DNA from: a virus
Length of the DNA: 27,724 nucleotides
Direction: 5' to 3' (one strand)
Virus record (IMG/VR): IMGVR_UViG_3300049434_000093
Coordinates: 1-27,724 of that record
In this document: positions 15,138 through 21,963 of the stretch, piece after piece
How positions within the stretch are numbered: the first letter of the stretch is position 1
Layout: every line of letters starts with the position of its first letter
Made by a program: the position numbers and the translations under genes
Notes under the pieces: generated by a model
Told to the model about the DNA's origin: nothing
Database searches by the model: none
Seen by the model: only the letters and a program-made list of their open reading frames with translations

Positions 15138-15764
15138 CTAGGAGCTCGCCTGCCTCGCCTGCTCGAACCGGGCCGCGACGTCGTTGGTATAAACATGCTC
15201 GACGACATGCCCGATGTGCTGCGAGAGGTCGTGATCGATGTGGATTTCTATCCCGGCGGCGCGGATGCGGCGGCAAAGGTGCATGTCCTCGCCGGGCCAT
15301 TTATCCTGCGACGGGTCCGCGGCGAACAAGGGCGTGCCGAGCTCCTTCAAGACGGACGTGCGGATCATAGTGAAGCCCAGGCCGATGAAGTCGACGGGGA
15401 CGAGGCCGGTCGCGCCCGCGGGGGAATAAACCGGCTTTCCATTGGCGCCGGCGGTCGGGAAGGGCGGCGTTGAGCGGGTGGGGCAGTTGGCCGCGACCAT
15501 CGGCAGTTCGTGCGCGGCCAGGGCGATCAGTGCGCCATCCGGGAACTTCATGTCGGCGTCGATCCACAGGCAGTAATCGGCGCCCCATTCGATCGCCGTT
15601 CCTGCCAGGAGATTCCGGTTCTGGATCAGGTGCCCCTCCGCGAGCCGGTAGAGGATTTCGATATCGGGCCGGTCCCGCGCGGTGCGCAACAGCATGTTGC
15701 CGAGGCTCTGGGTGTAGAGCGCGCGGGGCGAACCATGGACTGGCGTAAGGACGGCTACTTTCAT
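15138..15764 (-). CDS. Glycosyltransferase-like protein, GT-A type (paralogue 2)
   Basis: A 208-residue soluble protein on the opposite strand. The pattern matches the other three: MKVAVLTPVHGS at the N-terminus, RLAEGHLIQNRNLLAGTAIEWGADYCLWIDADMKFP in outline with DxD at D69-A-D71, ANCPTRS, then IGLGFTMIRTSV, PGEDMHLCRRIRAAG and IDHDLSQHIGHV. It is closest in wording to the opposite-strand gene at 18403 (shared GHLI-NRNLLA, WIDAD and NCPT). Being antisense to the late genes, it needs its own promoter and could be expressed when the structural genes are silent. No membrane segment is present. The acceptor is unknown. Confidence 0.8.
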   Translation of the reverse strand: MKVAVLTPVHGSPRALYTQSLGNMLLRTARDRPDIEILYRLAEGHLIQNRNLLAGTAIEWGADYCLWIDADMKFPDGALIALAAHELPMVAANCPTRSTPPFPTAGANGKPVYSPAGATGLVPVDFIGLGFTMIRTSVLKELGTPLFAADPSQDKWPGEDMHLCRRIRAAGIEIHIDHDLSQHIGHVVEHVYTNDVAARFEQARQASS

Positions 15765-15814
15765 TGCTGAATCCTATCACCCGAGCCTGGCTTGACCAAG
15801 AGGGCCTGACCTCC

Positions 15815-15858
15815 TGATTCAGCTTGCCCGGAGGTGACCGGAGGGGCAGTGTCGAGGG
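15815..15858 (+). repeat. 44-base leader shared with the gene at 14475
   Basis: The first 14 bases, TGATTCAGCTTGCC, are identical to 14431-14444 and lie at exactly the same distance (44 bases) from the start codon. By eye about 31 of 44 positions agree, including GAGGGGCAG/GCGGGGCAG and the final GGG before ATG. The bodies of the two genes are far more diverged, so this is either a conserved regulatory leader or a trace of shared cassette origin. Confidence 0.65.
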
Positions 15859-16536
15859 ATGAAAATAGTAATCTGCACACCACACAATGGCGAGACAAAG
15901 GCGCCATTCACGCATTCGCTCGCGCGGCTTCTCGTCTACACTGGCAAAGTGGGCGTTCCGGGCCCCGCCGGGAGAATCCGGCCGGATCTGGACTTCGTCA
16001 TGATAGGCGGCTCAAACATCGCTAACAACCGGATCAACCTAGCTGAAATCACGGTCGAAGCCGAGGCCGATTATCTTCTTTGGCTCGACTCGGATATGGC
16101 GTTTCCACACTACGCGCTGGAGCGGCTCATATCTGCCAATCAAGCCATTATCGGTTGCAATTATGGACGCCGGGACAACCCTACTGGACCGACGGCTTTC
16201 ACGAAGAAGAATGGCAAGCCTGAGCCCGTTTGGACGACTGCTGAACTCGCCGAAGAGGGTCTTGTCGAGCGGGTGCACAGTTTGGGCCTTGGTGTCTGCC
16301 CCATGGCCGTTCCCGTATTCCAGAAAATCGAGCGGCCGTGGTTTGAATGGGGACCAGACGGGGAAGACGGCTATTTCTTCGCCAAGATCGCAGATGCCGG
16401 AATCCCCGTCATGCTTGACCACCGGCTCTCATGGGAAGTGAAGCATATCACCTACGCCGAGATTACAAACGCGCACACCGTCAATGACAGAGCGGAGTGG
16501 CTGCAAGCTCAGGCGAAGGTGCGAAAACACGGGTAG
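15859..16536 (+). CDS. Glycosyltransferase-like protein, GT-A type (paralogue 3)
   Basis: A 225-residue soluble protein. MKIVICTPHNGETKAPFTHSLARLL opens the family fold; DYLLWLDSDMAFP has the DxD (D77-S-D79); LGLGVCPMAV, GPDGEDGYFFAKIADAG and LDHRLSWEVKHI complete the motifs. It differs from the others by a longer C-terminal helix (DRAEWLQAQAKVRKHG). Its codon use is visibly less GC-rich than paralogues 1 and 2 and resembles the nozzle-like gene that follows 17 bases later, so these two probably arrived or evolved together. It has the same 44-base leader as the gene at 14475. Donor and acceptor are unknown. Confidence 0.8.
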   Translation: MKIVICTPHNGETKAPFTHSLARLLVYTGKVGVPGPAGRIRPDLDFVMIGGSNIANNRINLAEITVEAEADYLLWLDSDMAFPHYALERLISANQAIIGCNYGRRDNPTGPTAFTKKNGKPEPVWTTAELAEEGLVERVHSLGLGVCPMAVPVFQKIERPWFEWGPDGEDGYFFAKIADAGIPVMLDHRLSWEVKHITYAEITNAHTVNDRAEWLQAQAKVRKHG

Positions 16537-16553
16537 GCAGCAAGGAGGGCTCG

Positions 16554-18353
16554 ATGGCGGATTTAACCTTCGAGCTCAGTCTTCCCTCCGGGATCAATAG
16601 CGACGACACGACTTTCGGCGCGACCGGCTTGTGGGCAGACGCGAACAATGTTCGCTTCCGCGAGGGTAGGCCGGAGACGATCGGAAACATCTTCTCGAAT
16701 CTCTACACCGGCTTCGGAGGTAGCGTCACCGCGATGCTCGGCGTGACCCGGCCTGATGCAAATTATCTATATGTCGGCAGCTCCAACAAGCTATGGGTTG
16801 GTGTCGGGATTCCTACCGGATCGCTCAGCTTCTCCGACATCTCACCCGTCCCGTCGGGGGCGGGTGGCATTTGGTCCCTGCAAATGTTCGGCTCGAACTT
16901 GCTCGCCTCTCAGTCAGGCGGCAAGCTACACCAGCATACCGGATCGGGAGTCGCCACGGCGGTCACGGAGGCGCCGGCTTGCATCACCTGCATGATCGTC
17001 AACGGGAAGCGCCAAGTGCTCGCCCTTGGGTGCAACGAAGTCGTGAGTGGTACCTTCAACGGCCGGTGCATCCGCTGTTCCGATTTGGAGGACTGCAGCT
17101 CGGCCGGAAGTTGGATCCCAACGAGCGCGAACAACTCCGATGAAATCATTCTTGATGGCGACAGCGACATTATGAGCGGTTGCACGCTTGGCGATTACGA
17201 AATCGTCTGGACGAGCAACGCAATGTTCCTCGGGCAATTCATCGGTGACCCGGGCCAGACTTATCGTTTCGAGAAGGTGGCTGACGTCGGGATCGTGGCC
17301 CAGAAGGCTTTCGCGATCACACCCGGCGGAGTCTACTTTCTAGGGTCGGATTTCCGACTCTACGCTTGGGCCGCTGGCTCGCCGCCGGCGGCCGTCGCAT
17401 GCCCCATCTTCACGGACTTCTTGACCAACGCGGATCACGGATATGTCGAGCGCAGATCAATCGTGCTCGGCTATTTAGCCAGCTTCGGCGAGGTGTGGAT
17501 ATTTTACCCCGACGCACGCGATGGCGAAGCCTCGGGCGTAAATACGCGGAATATAGTCTTTTCCATCCGGGAATCGGAGGCTGTTCAGCGCCCGGTTTGG
17601 TCGCGGGGGGACATCGGCCGCACATCGGTCCTGGACGGAGGCGCCCTGCACTCGATCCTCCCGAGCTGGCCCGCGGCAACATTGATGGGAGATGAAAGCG
17701 GCAACATCCATGCCCATGAAGTAACCAGCACGGCAGGAGCCGCGCCGGCGTCGTTTGTCCAGACATCTGACCAGTTCATCGACCAGGCCCGGCGCCGCGT
17801 GATGGTGAAGGGGGTGAAGCCAGATTTCGAATATCTGACCGGCTTTGGAGGTGGTAGCGGCATCGTATCGCTCACTTTCAATCTTCGTGATTATGCCGGC
17901 GGTGCCTGTGTGGCGACCAAGGGGCCTTACAGCCTAACGATGCAAGCCTCCGGCTATGTCGTCAACGGGACCACTCTGAACGGCGCGACAACCGTGGTCT
18001 TGAAGGACGGAACTGGCGCCATCGCTGCGGGCCGGGCCGTCACGTTCGGGGGTGTGAACGAGTGGGCCAACGGCGCTGACACCGGATCGCTTCGGCGATT
18101 CACACTCGCCTCGGATTTCGGCATGAGCGGCGGGGCCATCACGCTGACCGAGCCGATGGTCAGCATCGGTGCGGGTCGGAATGTGGTCTCGCTTCCTGCC
18201 GACGATGCCGCGGTGACGGTACTAGGAACTGCAGGAAAACGGAACTTTCGCGCGTCGGGCAAGCTCCTGTCGGTGAAATTCTCCGGCGCGGAGAAAGCCC
18301 GCTATCGCCTTGGCAAGCCGCTCTTCGACATCGTTCCTCTCGGCGAGAGATGA
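16554..18353 (+). CDS. P22 gp10-like tail stabilisation (nozzle) protein
   Basis: A 599-residue, beta-rich protein. I chose ATG 16554 because AAGGAGGG lies six bases upstream. The N-terminus MADLTFELSLPSGINSDDTTFGATGLWADANNVRFREGRPE in outline, then repeated blade-like strands (NYLYVGSSNKLWVGV, GSNLLASQSGGKLHQHTG, MIVNGKRQVLALGC, EIVWTSNAMFLGQF, GGVYFLGSDFRLYAW), read as a beta-propeller-like nozzle similar to gp10 of P22 and related podoviruses, which seals the head and links to the tail needle. It is longer than P22 gp10 (472), with a C-terminal beta domain (about 430-590). Eight or so Cys residues are unusual for a virion protein. Sequence is less GC-rich than its neighbours. The exact family needs a profile search. 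Confidence 0.65.
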   Translation: MADLTFELSLPSGINSDDTTFGATGLWADANNVRFREGRPETIGNIFSNLYTGFGGSVTAMLGVTRPDANYLYVGSSNKLWVGVGIPTGSLSFSDISPVPSGAGGIWSLQMFGSNLLASQSGGKLHQHTGSGVATAVTEAPACITCMIVNGKRQVLALGCNEVVSGTFNGRCIRCSDLEDCSSAGSWIPTSANNSDEIILDGDSDIMSGCTLGDYEIVWTSNAMFLGQFIGDPGQTYRFEKVADVGIVAQKAFAITPGGVYFLGSDFRLYAWAAGSPPAAVACPIFTDFLTNADHGYVERRSIVLGYLASFGEVWIFYPDARDGEASGVNTRNIVFSIRESEAVQRPVWSRGDIGRTSVLDGGALHSILPSWPAATLMGDESGNIHAHEVTSTAGAAPASFVQTSDQFIDQARRRVMVKGVKPDFEYLTGFGGGSGIVSLTFNLRDYAGGACVATKGPYSLTMQASGYVVNGTTLNGATTVVLKDGTGAIAAGRAVTFGGVNEWANGADTGSLRRFTLASDFGMSGGAITLTEPMVSIGAGRNVVSLPADDAAVTVLGTAGKRNFRASGKLLSVKFSGAEKARYRLGKPLFDIVPLGER

Positions 18354-18402
18354 TCCGTCCGATTGCGGCTTGCCGTCGCTTCCGTCGTCACAATCGGAGG
18401 CG

Positions 18403-19068
18403 CTAGCTCGTCGTGAGTGGGGTGCTGGCTGCGACACGTGCCGCGACCTCATTCGTATAGGCGAAATCGCCGATGTGCATGATGCTCAGGGAGGCGGCGT
18501 GGTCCACGAAGATGCGTTCCCCGCCGGCGCGTATCCGCTCGAACAGATATTCGTCCTCGCCCAGCCCCAGCCTGTGTCCCGGCTTTATGTGGAAGATCGG
18601 ATCGCCCAGCGCACGTAATATGCGGGCGGCGATCAGGCAGAAGCCCAGACCCATCGTCGTCACTTCCTCGATCGGCGTCGCCCTCGCGATCTCGGGCGTG
18701 GTGAAGACGTTGACGAAGCGGCCGGGCGCTTCTTCCCGGAACACCGTGGTTCGCGGCGGCGGTATCTTGGTCGGGCAGTTGCAGCCGACGACCGGAAGGT
18801 CCCGGCCGATCAGGGAAACGAGACTGGTTTCCGAAAAGGACGTGTCGGCATCGATCCAGAGTATGAAGTCCGCCCCCCAATCGAGGGCATCCTTCGCGAG
18901 CAGGTTCCGGTTGTGGATCAGATGACCCTGGGCGAGACGCGGCCGCACGATGAGATCCGGCCGGTGCTCGGCGATATAAGCCAGCATCGCCAGCAGGGAG
19001 CGCACATAATCGGTCTTCGGGTCGCTGAAGACCGGGGTGCAGATGGCGACCTTGGTTTGGGCTGGCAT
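18403..19068 (-). CDS. Glycosyltransferase-like protein, GT-A type (paralogue 4)
   Basis: A 221-residue soluble protein on the opposite strand. TKVAICTPVFSDPKTDYVRSLLAML opens the fold; GHLIHNRNLLAKDALDWGADFILWIDADTSF contains DxD at D73-A-D75; NCPTKIPPP, MGLGFCLIAARIL, LGLGEDEYLFERIRAGG and VDHAASLSIMHI follow. It shares most with the opposite-strand paralogue at 15138. It converges on the nozzle-like gene with 49 bases between the stops, where CCGATTG and CAATCGG (18359-18365 and 18391-18397) could pair around a long loop. Upstream 120 bases to the GNAT-like gene must hold its promoter; I do not see a clear one. The acceptor is unknown. Confidence 0.8.
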   Translation of the reverse strand: MPAQTKVAICTPVFSDPKTDYVRSLLAMLAYIAEHRPDLIVRPRLAQGHLIHNRNLLAKDALDWGADFILWIDADTSFSETSLVSLIGRDLPVVGCNCPTKIPPPRTTVFREEAPGRFVNVFTTPEIARATPIEEVTTMGLGFCLIAARILRALGDPIFHIKPGHRLGLGEDEYLFERIRAGGERIFVDHAASLSIMHIGDFAYTNEVAARVAASTPLTTS

Positions 19069-19188
19069 GGGCGTGGCGCGTTTTTATCCTGGAAGCCGGG
19101 TCGGCCGGCCCCACGCTAACGGCACGCCCCTGAACAAGCCAGCGGCCAGCCGTCTCGAGGCCGCGGCATTAAAGGGATTCCAGACAAG

Positions 19189-19566
19189 ATGACCTGTCCC
19201 GACTTGGCGGGCTACCGCCGCTTTCGCGATCGCTTCGCGGAGGCGATGGACCCCGCTTTCTATCCGATCGACCATCTCGACGCCCTGATCCTTTCGGGGC
19301 GGGCGCGGCTCTGGGTCGGCGCGCAGGCGGCGATCGTCGCCGAGATCCGGGATTATCCCGGCGGCGCGCGGGCCGTGCACGGCCTCGTCGCGGCGGGGCG
19401 GATCGGGGAGATCGAGGCGCAGCTCATTCCCTTGGCCGAGGCCTGGGGGAAGGCGCTGGGCTGCACCTGCGCGATCGTCGAAAGCCGCCCCGGCTGGATG
19501 CGCGCGCTCAAACCCTATGGCTACGCCCCGCACCAGGTGGCGCTCAGGAAGGAATTGCGGCCTTGA
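19189..19566 (+). CDS. Small GNAT-like phage protein
   Basis: A 125-residue protein with AAGGGA upstream. LWVGAQAAIVAEIRDYPGGARAVHGLVAAGRIGEIEAQLIPLAEAWGKALGC in outline, then AIVESRPGWMRALKPYGYAPHQVALRKEL, match the C-terminal half of a GNAT acetyltransferase fold (beta-bulge region, helix, and the closing GW-x6-GY strand pair). A similar small acetyltransferase-like protein occurs in tail or internal-core modules of many podoviruses. No full acetyl-CoA pyrophosphate loop (Q/RxxGxG/A) is visible, so it may be structural rather than enzymatic. It is the last phage-like gene before the second chromosomal-looking island. Confidence 0.6.
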   Translation: MTCPDLAGYRRFRDRFAEAMDPAFYPIDHLDALILSGRARLWVGAQAAIVAEIRDYPGGARAVHGLVAAGRIGEIEAQLIPLAEAWGKALGCTCAIVESRPGWMRALKPYGYAPHQVALRKELRP

Positions 19567-19742
19567 TATTCTACCACCCTAAGTGGGCATCGTCGCTTGC
19601 AGACACGCGTCGCGGGATGTCCGCTACGGGTGGGAATCGGACGTTCAAGGTTTCCGCTCACAACGCTGCCTCTAGGCGGGAAGCGGCCTTCAACGCGCAT
19701 TCTGCGACGGCAACCTTCGCACACGACCGCCAAGCAACTAAT
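19567..19742. repeat. Intergenic region with a chromosomal hairpin repeat
   Basis: No gene. At about 19618-19650, GTCCGCTACGGGTGGGAATCGGAC reads as GTCCG and CGGAC around a GGGTGG-containing loop. It belongs to the same repeat family as copies at 20290-20360 and 21286-21310. Confidence 0.55.
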
Positions 19743-20078
19743 TCAGCAGCAAACTCCGCACTCCGCACTGCAATTGGCGACGCAGCTGATATCCTCTCCA
19801 CGTCGCCACATTACCGGTAGCGCTTTGCTGTTAATCTTTTGATTCCTTTTCCTGAACGTGACCTTCAGGTTATCTTCACTAGACATCATATCTTCAGGCA
19901 ATGGCACCATGCCCTCGTCAGTATGCATGTGCGGCAATGCCACTCCCAACCCATACTTGCCAAGTTGTCTAAGAATCTCTTGCACTTCTCCTGTATTTAC
20001 CGCCCTCACAGACGCCTGCAGATCCGGATGAAATGAAGCGATAACGTCTTCGGGCACCAGATTGACCTGTGTCGTCAT
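19743..20078 (-). CDS. Small hypothetical protein with Cys-rich C-terminus
   Basis: A 111-residue protein, clearly lower in GC than its surroundings. I chose the start at 20078 because AAGGAG is six bases upstream; two in-frame ATGs lie within and before that site. The body, with VPEDVIASFHPDLQASVRAVNTGEVQEILRQLGKYGLGVALPHMH in outline and DEGMVPLPEDM, resembles a family of small uncharacterised bacterial proteins with a conserved PHMHTDE motif. The last 13 residues are CVANCSAECGVCC, five Cys with a terminal pair. That tail could bind a metal or cluster; a RiPP-like precursor is an alternative but no maturation gene is adjacent. Opposite in strand to the phage genes. Confidence 0.65.
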   Translation of the reverse strand: MTTQVNLVPEDVIASFHPDLQASVRAVNTGEVQEILRQLGKYGLGVALPHMHTDEGMVPLPEDMMSSEDNLKVTFRKRNQKINSKALPVMWRRGEDISCVANCSAECGVCC

Positions 20079-20449
20079 GCTCATCTCCTTCATGTTCCCG
20101 CGACTACTATGATTTCGCATACAGTCACCCTTTTTCTAATACCGGAGCGTGTGCGCTCTGCAAACAAGAATCTGGAGCGGTCACCTGTCTGGGCTATTAC
20201 CGGAGCACCCATGCAAATGTCCGGTTTTCCCAGCTGACCGAGGTGCGATCTTATGGCCGTAAGCGGGCGCAGGCCGCGTCTCCGTGAACGGCCGAAATGG
20301 GTCGAAAGCGGACCTCGGCTACGGGTGGAAAGCGGACGCTCGCGCAGAGCCCGCCAAGGGGTGGAAAGCGGCTCACGACGCCAGGGCCGGGCGGTTCTCC
20401 CGCCAATGACCGAGCCGCAGCGGCCAGCTGGCCGGCCGTGCCCGGTGCC
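20079..20449. repeat. Gene-free stretch with clustered GGGTSGAAAGCGGAC repeats
   Basis: No credible gene. At 20296-20350 there are three close copies of the unit: ATGGGTCGAAAGCGGACC, ACGGGTGGAAAGCGGACG and AGGGGTGGAAAGCGGCTC. Two short TACCGGAGC copies lie at about 20140 and 20199. I associate this repeat type with intergenic DNA of sphingomonad chromosomes, which supports a chromosomal origin of the island. Confidence 0.6.
20136..20163 (-). promoter_or_regulatory. Possible promoter for the Cys-tailed small protein
   Basis: On the - strand, TTGCAG (20158-20163) and TATTAG (20136-20141) are separated by 16 bases and lie 58 bases before the start codon. It fits a housekeeping promoter only loosely. 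Confidence 0.35.
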
Positions 20450-20623
20450 GTCATAATCGTCCTGGTCCGCGAGGCGGGCGGCTTCGTCACCGATTATCGC
20501 GGCGGCGGCCGCATGATCGAGCGCAACGAGCTCCTCGCCGGCAACGCCCACCTTCATTTGCGGCTGCGGAAGCTGGTGGTGAAGGCGCTCCTTCAGCTGC
20601 GTCGGGTCAGGTGGCAGGGCTGA
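20450..20623 (+). pseudogene. C-terminal fragment of an inositol monophosphatase gene
   Basis: In frame from 20450, about 57 codons read VIIVLVREAGGFVTDYRGG, RMIERNELLAGNAHLH and LRKLVVKALLQL. This is the last part of inositol-1-monophosphatase (SuhB/IMPase family), whose closing region has LLVREAGGFVTDxxG, then xxAGN and HxKLxxxL. The metal-binding motifs (WxIDPIDGT and DATE-type) that lie upstream in the full enzyme are absent. Upstream sequence is repeat DNA rather than phosphatase, so only the 3' end of the gene was left or transferred. It overlaps the end of the opposite-strand lipoprotein gene by 31 bases. Confidence 0.72.
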
Positions 20624-21042
20624 TCGGTGCTGCCCGCCACCGGATCGACCAGCGCGTGGGTCGCGTCGATGATGTGAATGACGGCGGTTGCCTGCAGCGA
20701 TCCCGTCCCGATCGTGACGGTCGCGCCCGCCGAGCTGACGTTGCTGTAGCTGGCGGCATTCGACGGCTGGCCCGCGTCGGGAGCGCGGAAGATCGCCTGG
20801 GTGGGTGTGAACTCGATGTCCCTGAGGTCGACCAGGCAGTCGTCGTCGATGCCGTTCCAGCGGCCGAGCAGGGGATTGCCGCCCGTCGGCAGGCCGGCGG
20901 TCGTCGCGGTAACCGTCGTGGCGTTCGTTGTCGTGGACACGGCCGCGTTGCCGGAGTTCGCAGCGATGCTGTTGGCGTTGGTCGACGTCTGCGGCGCACA
21001 CGCGGCGGCGAGCGCCGGGAGCATTATCCAAACGGGCCTCAT
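20593..21042 (-). CDS. Hypothetical lipoprotein
   Basis: A 149-residue protein with a lipoprotein signal, MRPVWIMLPALAAAC, where Cys15 would be lipidated and anchored in the envelope. GGAGG lies about seven bases upstream of the start at 21042. After the Cys comes a Thr/Asn/Ala-rich linker of about 45 residues, then a small domain, LPTGGNPLLGRWNGIDDDCLVDLRDIEFTP and ATVTIGTGSLQATAVIHIIDATHALVDP in outline, with two more Cys that could form a disulphide. I know this style of small periplasmic domain from uncharacterised sphingomonad proteins. It looks chromosomal rather than phage. Confidence 0.72.
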   Translation of the reverse strand: MRPVWIMLPALAAACAPQTSTNANSIAANSGNAAVSTTTNATTVTATTAGLPTGGNPLLGRWNGIDDDCLVDLRDIEFTPTQAIFRAPDAGQPSNAASYSNVSSAGATVTIGTGSLQATAVIHIIDATHALVDPVAGSTDQPCHLTRRS

Positions 21043-21428
21043 CGACAATCCTCCATCAAATGGGTGGCGTTGGGCTCCTGGGGCGTTGCGGCTGGCCGGA
21101 GGGCCCTCATCGCCCGTCCTCCGGTTCGTCGCGAATTGGTACCATCGTGTGCGAGGCGTGAGAAGGGGCTCGACGAAGGTCCGGCCGCGCTCGCTCTGCC
21201 TGGGACCTGACGACGCGACACCTCCCAAGCCGTTCGAGAACGGTTTTCACCAGGTGGCATCGCGGCGAATTAGACTTGCAGGCTCGATGGCCGCAATGGG
21301 TGGATAGCGGACCGGCCGCTTACGGGTGATTAGCCGGGGATAGCCTCGGCCTGGAAAGCGATCGATGTTCGGGGTCGCCGGCGTCTGACGTCGTCTGCTA
21401 TTGAAGCGGAAAGCGATCGCGGAACGGA
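21043..21428. repeat. Gene-free stretch with degenerate intergenic repeats
   Basis: No credible gene. It holds the upstream region of the lipoprotein gene and, at 21286-21330, degenerate copies of the chromosomal repeat (ATGGGTGGATAGCGGACC). Two short variants, GGAAAGCGATCG, lie at about 21353 and 21408. CCGTTCGAGAACGG at about 21230 is a perfect five-base-pair inverted repeat. Confidence 0.5.
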
Positions 21429-21893
21429 ATGGCTACGGCGCATCTTGTGTTCGGCTTCTTGGGATCGGGAAAGACGACGCTGGCCAAGAGGCTTGAGCGT
21501 CAACATAGCGCTGTTCGCTTCACGCCTGATGAGTGGATGGCGCAGCTATTCGGCGAAGACCCGCCCGCAGACACGTTTCAGGACAGGGCAGCTTCAATCC
21601 TCGATATCATGCAGCCTCTTTGGGTTCGCTGCCTATCGCTGGGTCTCGACGTTGTGCTCGACTACGGTTTCTGGTCCCGCGCTGAACGGGATCGCGTGCG
21701 GGTCGTGGTGGGCGCTATCGGGGCTACCCCCGTATTGTGGTCCGTGAGCTGTTCCGACGACGAGGTCCTGAAGCGCATCGCGCTAAGAAACGAGGCTGCT
21801 CACCGAAGCCTTTATATCGCTCCTGCCACCTTCGAGCTGCTCAAGGCACGGTTTGAACCTCTTGATGTGGACGAGCCCCATTCGGTAGCCTGA
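21429..21893 (+). CDS. P-loop kinase-like protein
   Basis: A 154-residue protein with a Walker A, GFLGSGKTT (9-17), close to the N-terminus. FTPDEWMAQLFGED (31-44) and LGLDVVLDYGFWSRAERDRV (71-90) provide the acidic residues of a small nucleotide-dependent kinase (D34, D78), and LKRIALRNEAAHRSLYIAP has the Arg/Asn lid expected of that fold. It resembles the small AAA/zeta-type kinases related to antibiotic phosphotransferases; it would phosphorylate a small molecule. The substrate cannot be told from sequence. GGAACGGA precedes the ATG. It lies between the lipoprotein and the S74 protein and ends with a terminator-like hairpin. Confidence 0.75.
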   Translation: MATAHLVFGFLGSGKTTLAKRLERQHSAVRFTPDEWMAQLFGEDPPADTFQDRAASILDIMQPLWVRCLSLGLDVVLDYGFWSRAERDRVRVVVGAIGATPVLWSVSCSDDEVLKRIALRNEAAHRSLYIAPATFELLKARFEPLDVDEPHSVA

Positions 21894-21911
21894 AAGTCGG
21901 AGATTGGGCGA

Positions 21912-21930
21912 CTGCCGACGGGCAGCTTTT
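21912..21930 (+). terminator. Terminator-like hairpin after the P-loop kinase gene
   Basis: CTGCC and GGCAG pair around GACG, followed by CTTTT, 18 bases after the stop codon. The stem is short, but the U-run and position fit an intrinsic terminator. Confidence 0.55.
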
Positions 21931-21963
21931 CGCTTGTGGCGGGGACCGCAATCATACAATCCG

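Noticed and set aside
15138-19068. Invertible (phase-variable) segment suggested by alternating glycosyltransferase orientation
   Set aside because: No long inverted repeats flanking the - strand genes and no invertase gene were seen. The shared 44-base leaders are both on the + strand.
20069-20287. 72-codon + strand frame with several Cys
   Set aside because: Overlaps the promoter region of the opposite-strand gene and the repeat cluster; no ribosome binding site and an uneven composition.
21429-21893. Toxin-antitoxin module around the P-loop kinase
   Set aside because: No small adjacent antitoxin gene; upstream is repeat DNA and downstream are terminator hairpins.
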